In this document: piece after piece, positions 36,311 through 44,182 of the stretch
Layout: each line of letters starts with the position of its first letter
How positions within the stretch are numbered: position 1 is the stretch's first letter
Assembly (NCBI RefSeq): GCF_017349295.1
Contig: NZ_JAFMPK010000047.1
Location: 1-64,000 of the forward strand
From: Myceligenerans salitolerans
Lineage (GTDB): Bacteria; Actinomycetota; Actinomycetes; Actinomycetales; Cellulomonadaceae
Direction: 5' to 3'
Length of the DNA: 64,000 bases
Made by a program: the position numbers and the translations under genes
Notes under the pieces: generated by a model
What the model was told of the DNA's origin: nothing
Seen by the model: the letters and a program-made list of their open reading frames with translations, nothing else
Databases searched by the model: none

Positions 36311-36358
36311 CGGGGCCGTCCGGGGCCGTCCGGGGCCGTCCGGGGCCGTCCGGGGCCG
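36311..36358. repeat. Tandem 10-bp minisatellite
   Basis: The unit CGGGGCCGTC is repeated four times exactly plus a partial fifth. It lies between the terminator and the end of the convergent dehydrogenase gene. Its unit resembles one arm of the adjacent hairpin, so it may have arisen by slippage there. The copy number may vary between strains. Confidence 0.9.
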
Positions 36359-36359
36359 G

Positions 36360-37559
36360 TCAGCCGGCGTCGACCGCGACGCGCAGGATGCGGTCGTCGC
36401 CGGGACGCGGTTCGGTGCCGCCCCAGGTGGCGCGGTCCGTGTTGGAGGTGACCAGCCAGAGGGCGCCGTCCGGAGCGACCTCCACCGTGCGGATCCTGCC
36501 GTAGGTGCCGACGAGGTGCGGGATCGGATCGGCCGTCGCGCGAGGTCCGTCCACGGGCAGCTGCCACAACCGTTGCCCGCCGAGCGCGCCGATCCAGAGC
36601 GACCCCGCCGCGAAGGCCATGCCGGACGGACTGGCGTCGTCGGGGTGGATGGTGGCGATCGGTGGTTCCCCGGTGTCGCCGGCGATCCCTTCCGTCTGCG
36701 GCCAGCCGTAGTCGCGTCCCGGGCGCAGGGCGTTGACCTCGTCCCAGGTGCGGTGGCCGAGTTCGGAGGCGTACGGCGTGCCGTCGGGGCCGAAGGCGAT
36801 GCCCTGCACGTTGCGGTGACCGCTGGACCAGATCGGCGAGTCGGCGGGGTTGTCGCCGGGGATGGAGCCGTCGACGGCGATCCGCAGGATCTTGCCGTTG
36901 AGCGAGCGGTCCGCGGCCGCGTTCGCCGGCTCGAAGGCGTCGCCCGTGCCGATCCACAGATGGCCGTCGGGCCCGAGGGCGAGCCGTCCGCCGTGGTGGC
37001 GGTCGGCCGTCCGGATGCCGTCCAGGAGTGTCCTGTCCACGGTGAGTGACCGGAAGCCCTCGTCGACGGTGAGCGCGAGGACCCGGTTCTCGTCGCTCCC
37101 GGAGACCGACGCGTAGACCGTGCGGTCGGTCTCGAACTCGGGGGAGGCGACGATGCCCAGCAGGCCGCCCTCCGAGCTGACCTCGACTCCGGGTACGACA
37201 CCGACCGTCCGCGGGTCCCCGCCCGATGCGGGGACCCGCAGGATCTGGCCGCTGATCCGCTCGGAGACGAGGGCAGATCCATCCGGGAGGAACGTCAGGC
37301 CCCATGGCGCCTCCAGCCCGGAGGCGATCTCGACCGGATCGCCGAGCACCGCGGCCCCGGCCGGAGCCGGCCTGTCGGACGGCGCCGTGGATGCCGGCGC
37401 CACCGGCGACGCCGACGCCCCGGGAACGGCGTCCGGTGCGGTGGTGGAGCACGCGCCGAGCCCGAGGGCGAGCGCGGCCACCAGTGCGGTGGTGCCGAGA
37501 GACGGCGGATCCAGGCGTCGCACGAGTCTTCCGGGTGCGGTGGTCGCGGCGGCGGACAT
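36360..37559 (-). CDS. PQQ-type sugar (glucose/sorbosone) dehydrogenase lipoprotein
   Basis: A 399-residue exported lipoprotein of the soluble glucose dehydrogenase/GSDH beta-propeller family, which oxidises sugars with pyrroloquinoline quinone. The lipobox is LGLGAC (Cys37), followed by an Ala/Pro linker and blades such as [20 protein letters not shown]. The catalytic histidine region is [13 protein letters not shown], then LWIGTGD and a [13 protein letters not shown] strand. Cytoplasm-facing electron partners are not encoded nearby. Two 19-bp operator candidates lie directly upstream of its start. Confidence 0.9.
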   Translation of the reverse strand: MSAAATTAPGRLVRRLDPPSLGTTALVAALALGLGACSTTAPDAVPGASASPVAPASTAPSDRPAPAGAAVLGDPVEIASGLEAPWGLTFLPDGSALVSERISGQILRVPASGGDPRTVGVVPGVEVSSEGGLLGIVASPEFETDRTVYASVSGSDENRVLALTVDEGFRSLTVDRTLLDGIRTADRHHGGRLALGPDGHLWIGTGDAFEPANAAADRSLNGKILRIAVDGSIPGDNPADSPIWSSGHRNVQGIAFGPDGTPYASELGHRTWDEVNALRPGRDYGWPQTEGIAGDTGEPPIATIHPDDASPSGMAFAAGSLWIGALGGQRLWQLPVDGPRATADPIPHLVGTYGRIRTVEVAPDGALWLVTSNTDRATWGGTEPRPGDDRILRVAVDAG

Positions 37560-37586
37560 GGCCTTCTCCTCGGGGATCGCGGAGCA

Positions 37587-37605
37587 TATGGACTACTGGT
37601 TCACA
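37587..37605. promoter_or_regulatory. Operator A1 upstream of the sugar dehydrogenase
   Basis: TATGGAC-TACTG-GTTCACA is a near palindrome with a 5-base spacer, 27 bases before the gene start. It is paired with A2 and matches the pair at 39790/39818. Confidence 0.65.
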
Positions 37606-37621
37606 TGTGACGCTACCACTA

Positions 37622-37640
37622 TATGAACTTCGGGTCCATA
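37622..37640. promoter_or_regulatory. Operator A2 upstream of the sugar dehydrogenase
   Basis: TATGAAC-TTCGG-GTCCATA is a 19-bp near-perfect inverted repeat 35 bases from A1, centre to centre. Confidence 0.65.
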
Positions 37641-37698
37641 AAAGGTCCGGCCGACGCCCGCCCTCACGCCGCCGAGGGGCATGGCCCCGAACCCTGTC

Positions 37699-38097
37699 TC
37701 ACCGGGACGGTGCGGCGGCGTCGTACTCCGCCCGCGCGGCGTCGACCGCCGGCATGTGCTCCTGGGCCCAGTCCTTGAGCTCGTGGAGCAGCGGCAGGAG
37801 CGAGCGCCCCAACGGCGTCAGCTCGTAGTCGGTGCGGACCGGGACCGACGGGGTGACCGTTCTGGTGACCAGCCCGTCCCTTTCCATCCGGCGCAGCGAC
37901 TGGGTGAGCATCTTCTGGCTCACCCCCTCGATCTGCGCCGCCAGCTCGCCGTACCGCAGCGGCCCGTGCACACCCAGGGCGACGATCGACAAACTCACCC
38001 ACTTGTTCCCGATCGCCTCCAGCAGGCGCCGGCTCGGGCAGTCGGCCGTGAACGCCTCGTACGCGCACGACATTCCTGGTTCCACGCGTGTTCCCAT
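37699..38097 (-). CDS. HxlR-family transcriptional regulator
   Basis: A 132-residue winged-helix regulator typical of HxlR proteins, which respond to electrophiles and quinones. The region CPSRRLLEAIGNKWVSLSI holds a conserved N-terminal Cys (Cys20, with Cys11 also present), then YGELAAQIEGVSQKMLTQSL for DNA recognition. It is divergent from an SDR gene (38174), a common redox-responsive pair. It is also just upstream of the sugar dehydrogenase on the same strand. Confidence 0.92.
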   Translation of the reverse strand: MGTRVEPGMSCAYEAFTADCPSRRLLEAIGNKWVSLSIVALGVHGPLRYGELAAQIEGVSQKMLTQSLRRMERDGLVTRTVTPSVPVRTDYELTPLGRSLLPLLHELKDWAQEHMPAVDAARAEYDAAAPSR

Positions 38098-38117
38098 GAC
38101 TTACCTCCGGGTGCCCT

Positions 38118-38135
38118 CGGCACGTTGAAGTGCCG
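38118..38135. promoter_or_regulatory. Palindrome in the HxlR/SDR divergent promoter
   Basis: CGGCAC-GTTGAA-GTGCCG has perfect 6-bp arms and lies 20 bases before the HxlR start and 38 bases before the SDR start. It is flanked by GGTGCCC and GGGCACC. A site for the HxlR protein is likely. Confidence 0.6.
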
Positions 38136-38173
38136 TCTTCCCCGAGGAGAGTAGGGCACCGATAGTGGTGCGC

Positions 38174-38890
38174 ATGAACGACACGAAGACCGCGCTGGTG
38201 ACCGGCGCGAACAAGGGAATCGGCTTCGCCATCGCCCAGGGTCTCGGGGCCCAGGGGTTCAGGGTCGCGGTGGGCGCCCGTGACGAGGCCAGGCGCGAGG
38301 AGGCCGTCGGGAGGCTGCGCGCGGGCGGCGTCGACGCGTTCGGCGTCGCCCTGGACGTCACCTCGGACGACAGCGCCGTCGCCGCGGCGGAGGAGATCGA
38401 GCACGCGGCCGGGCGGCTCGACGTGCTCGTCAACAACGCGGGCATCGGAGGCAAGCTCGACGAGGGGGCGCAGGACCCCACGACGCTCGACCTCGACGTC
38501 GTGCGTACCGTCCTGGACACCAACGTGTTCGGCGCCGTGCGGGTGACGAACGCGATGCTCCCGCTGCTCCGGCGCGCGGACTCGCCGCGCGTCGTCAACA
38601 TGTCGAGCAACATGGGATCGCTGACGCTGCGGACGGGACCGGTGCTGGCCGCCTACGCGCCGTCGAAGACGATGCTCAACGGCGTCACCGTCCAGTACGC
38701 CCGCGCACTGGCCGGCACGAACGTCATCGTGAACGCCGCCTGCCCCGGCTACGTCGCGACCGACTTCACCGGGCACGCCGGAACCCGGACCCCGGAACAG
38801 GGCGCCGCGATCGCCGTCCGCCTGGCCACCCTGCCCGACGACGGCCCCCGCGGCGGGTTCTTCGACGACGACGGCGTCGTGCCCTGGTGA
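38174..38890 (+). CDS. Short-chain dehydrogenase/reductase (carbonyl-reductase-like)
   Basis: A 238-residue SDR. The cofactor motif TGANKGIG near the N-terminus is typical of carbonyl-reductase-like SDRs; NNAG lies in VLVNNAGIGG. The catalytic pair Tyr and Lys is in AAYAPSK. The C-terminus (GGFFDDDGVVPW) matches SDR229C-like proteins. The ATG at 38174 is assumed; GTG codons at 38165 and 38168 are possible and no strong ribosome binding site is seen. It is divergent from the HxlR gene. Confidence 0.9.
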   Translation: MNDTKTALVTGANKGIGFAIAQGLGAQGFRVAVGARDEARREEAVGRLRAGGVDAFGVALDVTSDDSAVAAAEEIEHAAGRLDVLVNNAGIGGKLDEGAQDPTTLDLDVVRTVLDTNVFGAVRVTNAMLPLLRRADSPRVVNMSSNMGSLTLRTGPVLAAYAPSKTMLNGVTVQYARALAGTNVIVNAACPGYVATDFTGHAGTRTPEQGAAIAVRLATLPDDGPRGGFFDDDGVVPW

Positions 38891-39044
38891 ACCTCGGCGC
38901 CGCCGACCCTCGCCGCGGCTTCGGGAAGTGGGTGCGCTGCACCCAGGAGCGGCCCGGCCTGGGCGGCGCCGCGCCGGATCTCGCACCCTGGTGGTGCAGC
39001 AGCCGTCGTGACGAGGTCGACGGCGTGAGACCGTGGGAGCGGCG

Positions 39045-39743
39045 ATGAGCGAGACAACGAGCGGATCCGGTCCGGCGCCGGCCGGCCCCCGGGACGCGCG
39101 AGCCGGTGAACTGGCCGTCGTCGACGCGGTCGTCCACGCGACGCCGTCACGGGCCGTCCGCGGCGAGCTGTGGGCCTCGGGCGGGCGCATCACGCACGTC
39201 GGCCCGTGTGCCGGTGCGGCGCGACCGGCGCACGCCGAGCCGATCCCGGCCGACGGTGCGGCAGTGGTCCCTCTGCTCGTGGACAGCGCCGTGCGTGCCC
39301 TCCCGGACGAGCGGCGTGGCGCCTTCGACCTCGTGCCGGGCAATCCCGCGACCTTCGCCGTCGTCAAGGGGCGGGTCGGCGAGAGCCGCATCCGGCAGAT
39401 GCTCGTCGTCCAGCCGCGCGACCTGGTCGCGGTCGTCACGGCCGGTCACGTGGAGGTGCGGCGGGGGAGGCCGACGCGGCCACCGGGTTCCGACGGCTCC
39501 GAGGGCACGGGCCGGCGATGGCACGGGGCGTGGCGCGACCCCGGCCGGGACATGACCCAGTACCTGTTGCCCGGCGGCCGGTACACCGAGACGCGCCAGG
39601 GCCGCCCGGACGCCTGGACCGGCAGCTACTGGGTGCGCTCCGACCGCATCACGTACCTGGACGACACCGGGTTCTGGGCGTTCGGACAGCTCGTCGACGG
39701 TGTCCTGCACCACGCGGGCTTCGTCCTTCGCCGGCACGCGTGA
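39045..39743 (+). CDS. Atu4866-domain protein with an amidohydrolase-like N-terminal fragment
   Basis: A 232-residue protein. The C-terminal ~75 residues (WHGAWRDPGRDMTQYLLPGG, later YLDDTGFWAFGQ and HHAGFVLRR) match the small Atu4866 beta-barrel domain, function unknown. The N-terminal ~145 residues resemble the composite beta-sandwich ends of metal-dependent amidohydrolases (VVDAVVHATPSRAVRGELW and NPATFAVVKGRVGESRI), but the catalytic barrel is absent, so this could be a remnant fused to Atu4866. ATG at 39045 has GGGAG upstream. It precedes the SDR at 39858. Confidence 0.8.
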   Translation: MSETTSGSGPAPAGPRDARAGELAVVDAVVHATPSRAVRGELWASGGRITHVGPCAGAARPAHAEPIPADGAAVVPLLVDSAVRALPDERRGAFDLVPGNPATFAVVKGRVGESRIRQMLVVQPRDLVAVVTAGHVEVRRGRPTRPPGSDGSEGTGRRWHGAWRDPGRDMTQYLLPGGRYTETRQGRPDAWTGSYWVRSDRITYLDDTGFWAFGQLVDGVLHHAGFVLRRHA

Positions 39744-39789
39744 CGGCGCGACCGGTCTGCCGGTCGTCGGGCGGTCGGCACCCTCCAGA

Positions 39790-39808
39790 TATGGACTACC
39801 CGTTCACG
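39790..39808. promoter_or_regulatory. Operator B1 upstream of an SDR gene
   Basis: TATGGAC-TACCC-GTTCACG almost repeats operator A1 (37587-37605). It lies about 50 bases before the SDR start. Confidence 0.65.
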
Positions 39809-39817
39809 ATGTGCTTA

Positions 39818-39836
39818 TATGAACTTGTCGTTCATA
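39818..39836. promoter_or_regulatory. Operator B2 upstream of an SDR gene
   Basis: TATGAAC-TTGTC-GTTCATA is a perfect inverted repeat with a 5-base spacer, 28 bases from B1 and 21 bases before the SDR ATG. Confidence 0.7.
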
Positions 39837-39857
39837 ACATGAGCCAAGGAGGAAGTC

Positions 39858-40601
39858 ATGAGCACCACGCAGGCGCGGGACCGGGTCGCCCTCGTGACGG
39901 GCGGGTCCGGTGGTATCGGCCGGGCCGTGGTCGAGCGGCTCGCCGCCGACGGTGACGCGGTGGCCGTCCACTACGCCGGTCACGAGGCACGTGCCAAGGA
40001 TCTCGTCGACCAGGTGGTCGCCGGCGGCGGGCGGGCGATCGCGGTCGGCGGTGACGTGGCCGACGAGGTCGCGATGGCCGCGGCGTTCGACGCCGTGACG
40101 GAGGCGTTCGGCGCGATCGACGTCGTCGTCAACACCGCCGGGATCATGCTGCTGTCGCCGATCGCGACTCTGGACCTGGCGGATCTCGACCGCATGCACC
40201 GGACCAACGTCCGTGGCACCTTCGTGGTCTCCCAGCTCGCCGCCACCCGCCTGCGGGCGGGCGGCGCGATCGTCAACTTCTCGACGTCGGTGACGCGGAC
40301 GAGGTTCCCGGCCTACGGCGCGTACGCCGCGTCCAAGGCGGCGGTCGAGACCCTGACCCCGATCCTGGCGCGCGAGCTGCGCGGCCAGGACATCACCGTC
40401 AACGCCGTCGCGCCGGGGCCGACGGCGACGCCCCTGTTCCTGGAGGGCAAGAGCGAGGAGCTGATCGCGAGCATCGCGTCCGCGAACCCGTTCGACCGTC
40501 TCGGCACCCAGGAGGACATCGCCGAGGCCGTCGCGTTCCTGGCCGGCCCGGCGCGCTGGGTGAACGGCCAGACCCTTTTCGCCAACGGCGGCATGGCCTG
40601 A
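39858..40601 (+). CDS. Short-chain dehydrogenase/reductase (3-ketoacyl-ACP-reductase-like)
   Basis: A 247-residue SDR with TGGSGGIG, the segment VVVNTAGIM (NTAG instead of NNAG) and the active-site Tyr/Lys in AYAASK. The C-terminus WVNGQTLFANGGMA is typical of FabG-like oxidoreductases. AAGGAGG lies just before the ATG. The TetR gene follows by 85 bp. Its promoter carries operators B1 and B2, so it is probably repressed together with the sugar dehydrogenase. Confidence 0.92.
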   Translation: MSTTQARDRVALVTGGSGGIGRAVVERLAADGDAVAVHYAGHEARAKDLVDQVVAGGGRAIAVGGDVADEVAMAAAFDAVTEAFGAIDVVVNTAGIMLLSPIATLDLADLDRMHRTNVRGTFVVSQLAATRLRAGGAIVNFSTSVTRTRFPAYGAYAASKAAVETLTPILARELRGQDITVNAVAPGPTATPLFLEGKSEELIASIASANPFDRLGTQEDIAEAVAFLAGPARWVNGQTLFANGGMA

Positions 40602-40686
40602 CCGGCTCGGCCGTGACCGTTCGCACGTTCCGAACACAGGAGCGTCCTCCGTCGTAGACTCCGCCCGAGGGAGGCGACCACCAGCG

Positions 40687-41325
40687 ATGCAGACCCACGA
40701 CGCCGCACCCGCCGGTGCGGTCACGACCGCCACCGGCGCACCACCTCACCGCGGCCGCGGCCGCCGCCCGGCCGAGGAGGTTCGCGCCGACGTGCTGCGC
40801 ACGGTCGGCGACCTGATCCTCTCCGAGGGTCTGGCGGACCTCACCTTCGAGCGCGTCGCCCGGTCGTCCGGTGTCAGCAAGACCACGCTCTACAAGTGGT
40901 GGCCCTCGCGGGGGGCCCTCGCGCTGGACGGCTACTTCCACGCGGTCGAGCCGGCCCTCGCCTTCGACGACACCGGCGACGTCCGCGCGGACCTGAGCCA
41001 CCAGCTCCACTCGTTCGCCGAGGTGATGGGGACGCCCGGCGGCCGGGCACTGCTCCAGCTGGTCGGCGGGTCGCAGACCGACCCCGATCTGGCCGCCGCG
41101 CTCAGCGACCTGTACACCTCGGCCCGCCGCAGGCTGGCCGAGGAACGCCTGGCACGCGCCCAGGAGGCGGGACAGATCCGCGGCGACGCCGACGTCCGGG
41201 TCCTCGTGGACCAGCTCTGGGGCGCGATCTACTACCGTCTCATGGTGCCCGACGGGGTGACCGTCGACGCCGCGTTCGTCGACGCCCTCGTGGACCACCT
41301 GTTCGACGGCGTCACGCCGCGCTGA
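40687..41325 (+). CDS. TetR-family transcriptional regulator
   Basis: A 212-residue regulator with TetR helix-turn-helix (about 38-82, TFERVARSSGVSKTTLYKWW) and TetR_C-like C-terminal domain (QTDPDLAAALSDLY). It follows the SDR on the same strand and is a strong candidate to bind the TATGRAC-N5-GTYCAYR sites upstream of that SDR and of the sugar dehydrogenase. Ligand unknown. Confidence 0.92.
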   Translation: MQTHDAAPAGAVTTATGAPPHRGRGRRPAEEVRADVLRTVGDLILSEGLADLTFERVARSSGVSKTTLYKWWPSRGALALDGYFHAVEPALAFDDTGDVRADLSHQLHSFAEVMGTPGGRALLQLVGGSQTDPDLAAALSDLYTSARRRLAEERLARAQEAGQIRGDADVRVLVDQLWGAIYYRLMVPDGVTVDAAFVDALVDHLFDGVTPR

Positions 41326-41386
41326 CAGCGGCCGCGGCGCGGGCGGCGACGCGTTCCGTGATCCTTCCGGTTCCGGTCCGGCCCCC

Positions 41387-41400
41387 GGGGGAAATCCCCC
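41387..41400. promoter_or_regulatory. GGGGGAAATCCCCC palindrome upstream of the MFS/monooxygenase operon
   Basis: Perfect 6-bp arms with a 2-base spacer, 113 bases before the MFS start. The same palindrome recurs at 44148-44160 before the two-component genes, so the response regulator is the obvious candidate ligand. Confidence 0.7.
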
Positions 41401-41513
41401 GTGCCCGAGGCGGTATGCACCATTCCTGAGCCGGGGACGGAAACCTAGGTTCGAGGGCATGGACATCAGACCCACCTCGCTCGTGTCCCCGGCCACCGCG
41501 GAAGGGGGCCGAG

Positions 41514-42932
41514 ATGCTCGTCGCCCCTGATTCCCCGGCTCCCGTCGAGCGGCCGACGCCCGCGCGTATCGGAAGGCCCGCGATCGGTGCGCTGGGAGTC
41601 CTCGCGCTCGCTCTCGGCACGCTGCAGACCGTGGTCGATCCGGCGCGCCCCCTGCTGGAGCGCGAACTGGGCATCGACTCGGCCGGTGCGGCGCTGGTCG
41701 TCAGCACGCTGCTGGTCACCGGCGCGATCGTGGCCCCCATCGCCGGGAAGCTCGGTGACCGCTACGGCGGAAAACGCGTCCTGCTCGTCCTGATGGCACT
41801 GGTCTCGGCAGGTGGTGTGCTGTCGAGCACCGCGCCGAACCTGCCGGTGCTGCTGGCCGGTCAGACCCTGCAGGGGGCGATGGTCGGTGCGCTGCCGCTG
41901 TCGTTCATCCTGGTTCGCAAGAACCTCCCGAAGGGGCAGACGCAGGTGGCCGTCGGTGTGGTCAGCGCACTGTTCACCGCGGGTGGCGTCGTCGGGACGC
42001 TGGCTTCCGGGCCGCTGGCCGAGAACCTCTCCTGGCACTGGATCTTCGCGGCGCCGACGGCCGTGGTCGTCGCGGCGACCGCCGCCCTCCTCCGATTGAT
42101 GCCGAACGACGTGCCGAGCGAGCAGGGCACCACGATCGACTGGGCAGGCGTGGCCCTGCTGAGCGCCACGTTGGTGGCGCTCATGCTCGGGCTGCTGCTG
42201 GTGACCGGGAACGCTGTCCCGCCGGCGGCGGTCGGCGGAATCGCGCTGCTCGTCGCCGCGCTCGCCGCGTCGTGGGTGGCCGTCGAGCGGCGGGCGGTCT
42301 CGCCCATGGTGGACCTGCGCATGCTGGCGGCGCCCGCCATGTGGAGCGCGAGCGTGCTCACCGTCGCCGTCGCCGCGGTCTCCGCGATGCTGCAGACGTT
42401 CGTGCCCAAACTGTCCGCGGTCTCGGGCGACGGCTACGGCCTCGGGCTCGGCACGACAGACATCGGACTGCTCATGATGCCCGCCTCCATCGCCGGCGTC
42501 CTGGCGGGCTCGGTGGGCGGGCTCGCGGTCCGGCGCCACGGTGCCCGCTCGGTGGTGACCTTCGGTACCGCGGCCACCGTGGTCGTCCTCCTCGGCGCCG
42601 CGGCCCTGCACGACACGGCGTGGCAGCTCGTCGTCGTGCGTGCGCTGGCCGCCTTCGCCGGGGCACTGGCCACGACGGCCCTGCTGGCGAGCACCGCTAC
42701 CGCGGTCGCATCCAAGGACACCGGTATCGCCACCAGCCTCCTGGTGGTCATCCGGCTGATCGGCGCCGTCGCGGGGGGACAGGTCGCGGGCTCGATCCTC
42801 GACGCGGGCAGCGACCCGGCTTCCGGGGTTCCCGCCGAGCCGGCCTTCGTCGCGGGCTTCCTGGTCGCGGCCCTCGTCGCCGGACTCTCACTGCTCGTCG
42901 TTCATCACCTGAAGAAGGAGGTCCAGCCATGA
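41514..42932 (+). CDS. Major facilitator superfamily exporter (multidrug type)
   Basis: A 472-residue membrane protein of the DHA2/EmrB-like group. It has many hydrophobic segments, the motif-A loop GKLGDRYGGKRVLLV between helices 2 and 3, and the segment LVTGAIVAPIAGKL. It would be a proton-driven exporter of a drug or metabolite. It overlaps the downstream FAD monooxygenase start by four bases (ATGA), so export and oxidation of the same compound is likely, as in resistance pairs. Substrate unknown. Confidence 0.92.
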   Translation: MLVAPDSPAPVERPTPARIGRPAIGALGVLALALGTLQTVVDPARPLLERELGIDSAGAALVVSTLLVTGAIVAPIAGKLGDRYGGKRVLLVLMALVSAGGVLSSTAPNLPVLLAGQTLQGAMVGALPLSFILVRKNLPKGQTQVAVGVVSALFTAGGVVGTLASGPLAENLSWHWIFAAPTAVVVAATAALLRLMPNDVPSEQGTTIDWAGVALLSATLVALMLGLLLVTGNAVPPAAVGGIALLVAALAASWVAVERRAVSPMVDLRMLAAPAMWSASVLTVAVAAVSAMLQTFVPKLSAVSGDGYGLGLGTTDIGLLMMPASIAGVLAGSVGGLAVRRHGARSVVTFGTAATVVVLLGAAALHDTAWQLVVVRALAAFAGALATTALLASTATAVASKDTGIATSLLVVIRLIGAVAGGQVAGSILDAGSDPASGVPAEPAFVAGFLVAALVAGLSLLVVHHLKKEVQP

Positions 42933-44137
42933 CCGCACCGTCCGGCACCGCCCGGCGCAAGGTCCTGATCGCGGGTGCCAGCATCGCCGGTCCCACGCTG
43001 GCGTACTGGCTGCACCGGTACGGGTTCGCCGTCACGGTGGTCGAGAAGGCGCGCGCACCCCGCGGGGGCGGCTACCCGATCGACGTGCGAGGCACCGCGG
43101 TCGACGTGGTCCGGCGGATGGGCATCCTGCCGCGGCTGCGGGCCGCGCACCTCGACACCGGTCGGTTCACCTTCCTCGACGCCCACGGCGGTGAGATAGC
43201 CTCCCTCCACCCCCACGCGGTCGCCGGGAGCGCCGGCGGACAGGACCTCGAGATCGGGCGCGGGGACCTGACGGCCGCCCTGTACGCCACGGTCAGGGAC
43301 GACGTGGAGTTCCTGTTCGACGACTCCATCGAGGCCCTCGACCAGCACGGACACGTGGTCGACGTCACCTTCCGCAGCGGTAGGCAACGCACCGTCGACG
43401 TCGTGGTCGGCGCCGACGGGATGCACTCGGGCACCCGGAGGATCCTGTTCGGGCCCGAGGAACGGTTCCACCGATACCTCGGCTACGCCTTCGCGGTGTT
43501 CACCATGCCGAACGTCCTGGGACTCTCCCGTGAGCTCGTGATGTGGAACGCCCCCGGTGCGGCCGCCGCGCTCTACGCCACCGGGGGAGCCGACGACGAA
43601 CTGCACGCCTTCCTGAACTTCCACCGGCCGGAACCGCCCTCGGACGTCCTGCGGGACACGGACGCCCAGCGCGAACTGGTCGCCCGGACCTATGCGGGTG
43701 CGGGGCGGGAGGTCGCCGGCATCGTCCGGGCGATGCGCGAGGCGGACGACCTGTTCTTCGACACGGCCGGCCAGATCCGCATGCCCAGCTGGTCGAGCGG
43801 CCGGGCGGCGCTCGTCGGCGACGCCGCCTACGCGCCGTCGTTCCTGACCGGCCAGGGCTCCAGCCTCGCCCTGGTCGGTGCCTACATGCTCGCCAGGTCG
43901 TTGGCCGTCCACGAGGATCCCGTGGAGGCGTTCGCCGCCTACGAGCGCGACACCCGCGAGTTCGTCACGACAAACCAGGCACTCGTCGACGCGGGCGGCG
44001 CCAGGCTCTTCCCCACGACGGCCGAGGCACTGGAACGGCGCAACGCGATGCTTCGTGACCTCGTCGCCATGCCCGCGACGACGCCGCGGCCCGCGCACTC
44101 GGCCCTCGCGCTGCCGGAGCCCCCGCCGGCACCGTGA
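42929..44137 (+). CDS. FAD-dependent monooxygenase (PHBH/TetX-like)
   Basis: A 402-residue class-A flavoprotein hydroxylase. The FAD Rossmann motif is GASIAG (GxSxxG); the second motif is VVGADGMHSGTR and the third is ALVGDAAYAPSFLTGQG. TetX-type enzymes of this group inactivate antibiotics by hydroxylation, and the coupling to an exporter suggests a detoxification role, not proven here. The ATG at 42929 has AAGGAGG upstream. Confidence 0.9.
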   Translation: MTAPSGTARRKVLIAGASIAGPTLAYWLHRYGFAVTVVEKARAPRGGGYPIDVRGTAVDVVRRMGILPRLRAAHLDTGRFTFLDAHGGEIASLHPHAVAGSAGGQDLEIGRGDLTAALYATVRDDVEFLFDDSIEALDQHGHVVDVTFRSGRQRTVDVVVGADGMHSGTRRILFGPEERFHRYLGYAFAVFTMPNVLGLSRELVMWNAPGAAAALYATGGADDELHAFLNFHRPEPPSDVLRDTDAQRELVARTYAGAGREVAGIVRAMREADDLFFDTAGQIRMPSWSSGRAALVGDAAYAPSFLTGQGSSLALVGAYMLARSLAVHEDPVEAFAAYERDTREFVTTNQALVDAGGARLFPTTAEALERRNAMLRDLVAMPATTPRPAHSALALPEPPPAP

Positions 44138-44147
44138 CCTCGGCCGC

Positions 44148-44160
44148 GGGGGAAATCCCC
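44148..44160. promoter_or_regulatory. GGGGGAAATCCCC palindrome upstream of the histidine kinase gene
   Basis: Second copy of the site at 41387-41400, 22 bases before the kinase start and between the monooxygenase stop and the kinase ribosome binding site. Arms GGGGA and TCCCC with AA between. Confidence 0.7.
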
Positions 44161-44182
44161 ACCCGCTCCGGAGGAACGCACC

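Noticed and set aside
38930-38944. GGGTGC-GCT-GCACCC hairpin after the SDR at 38174
   Set aside because: Short 6-bp stem; plausible terminator but too weak to list as a feature.
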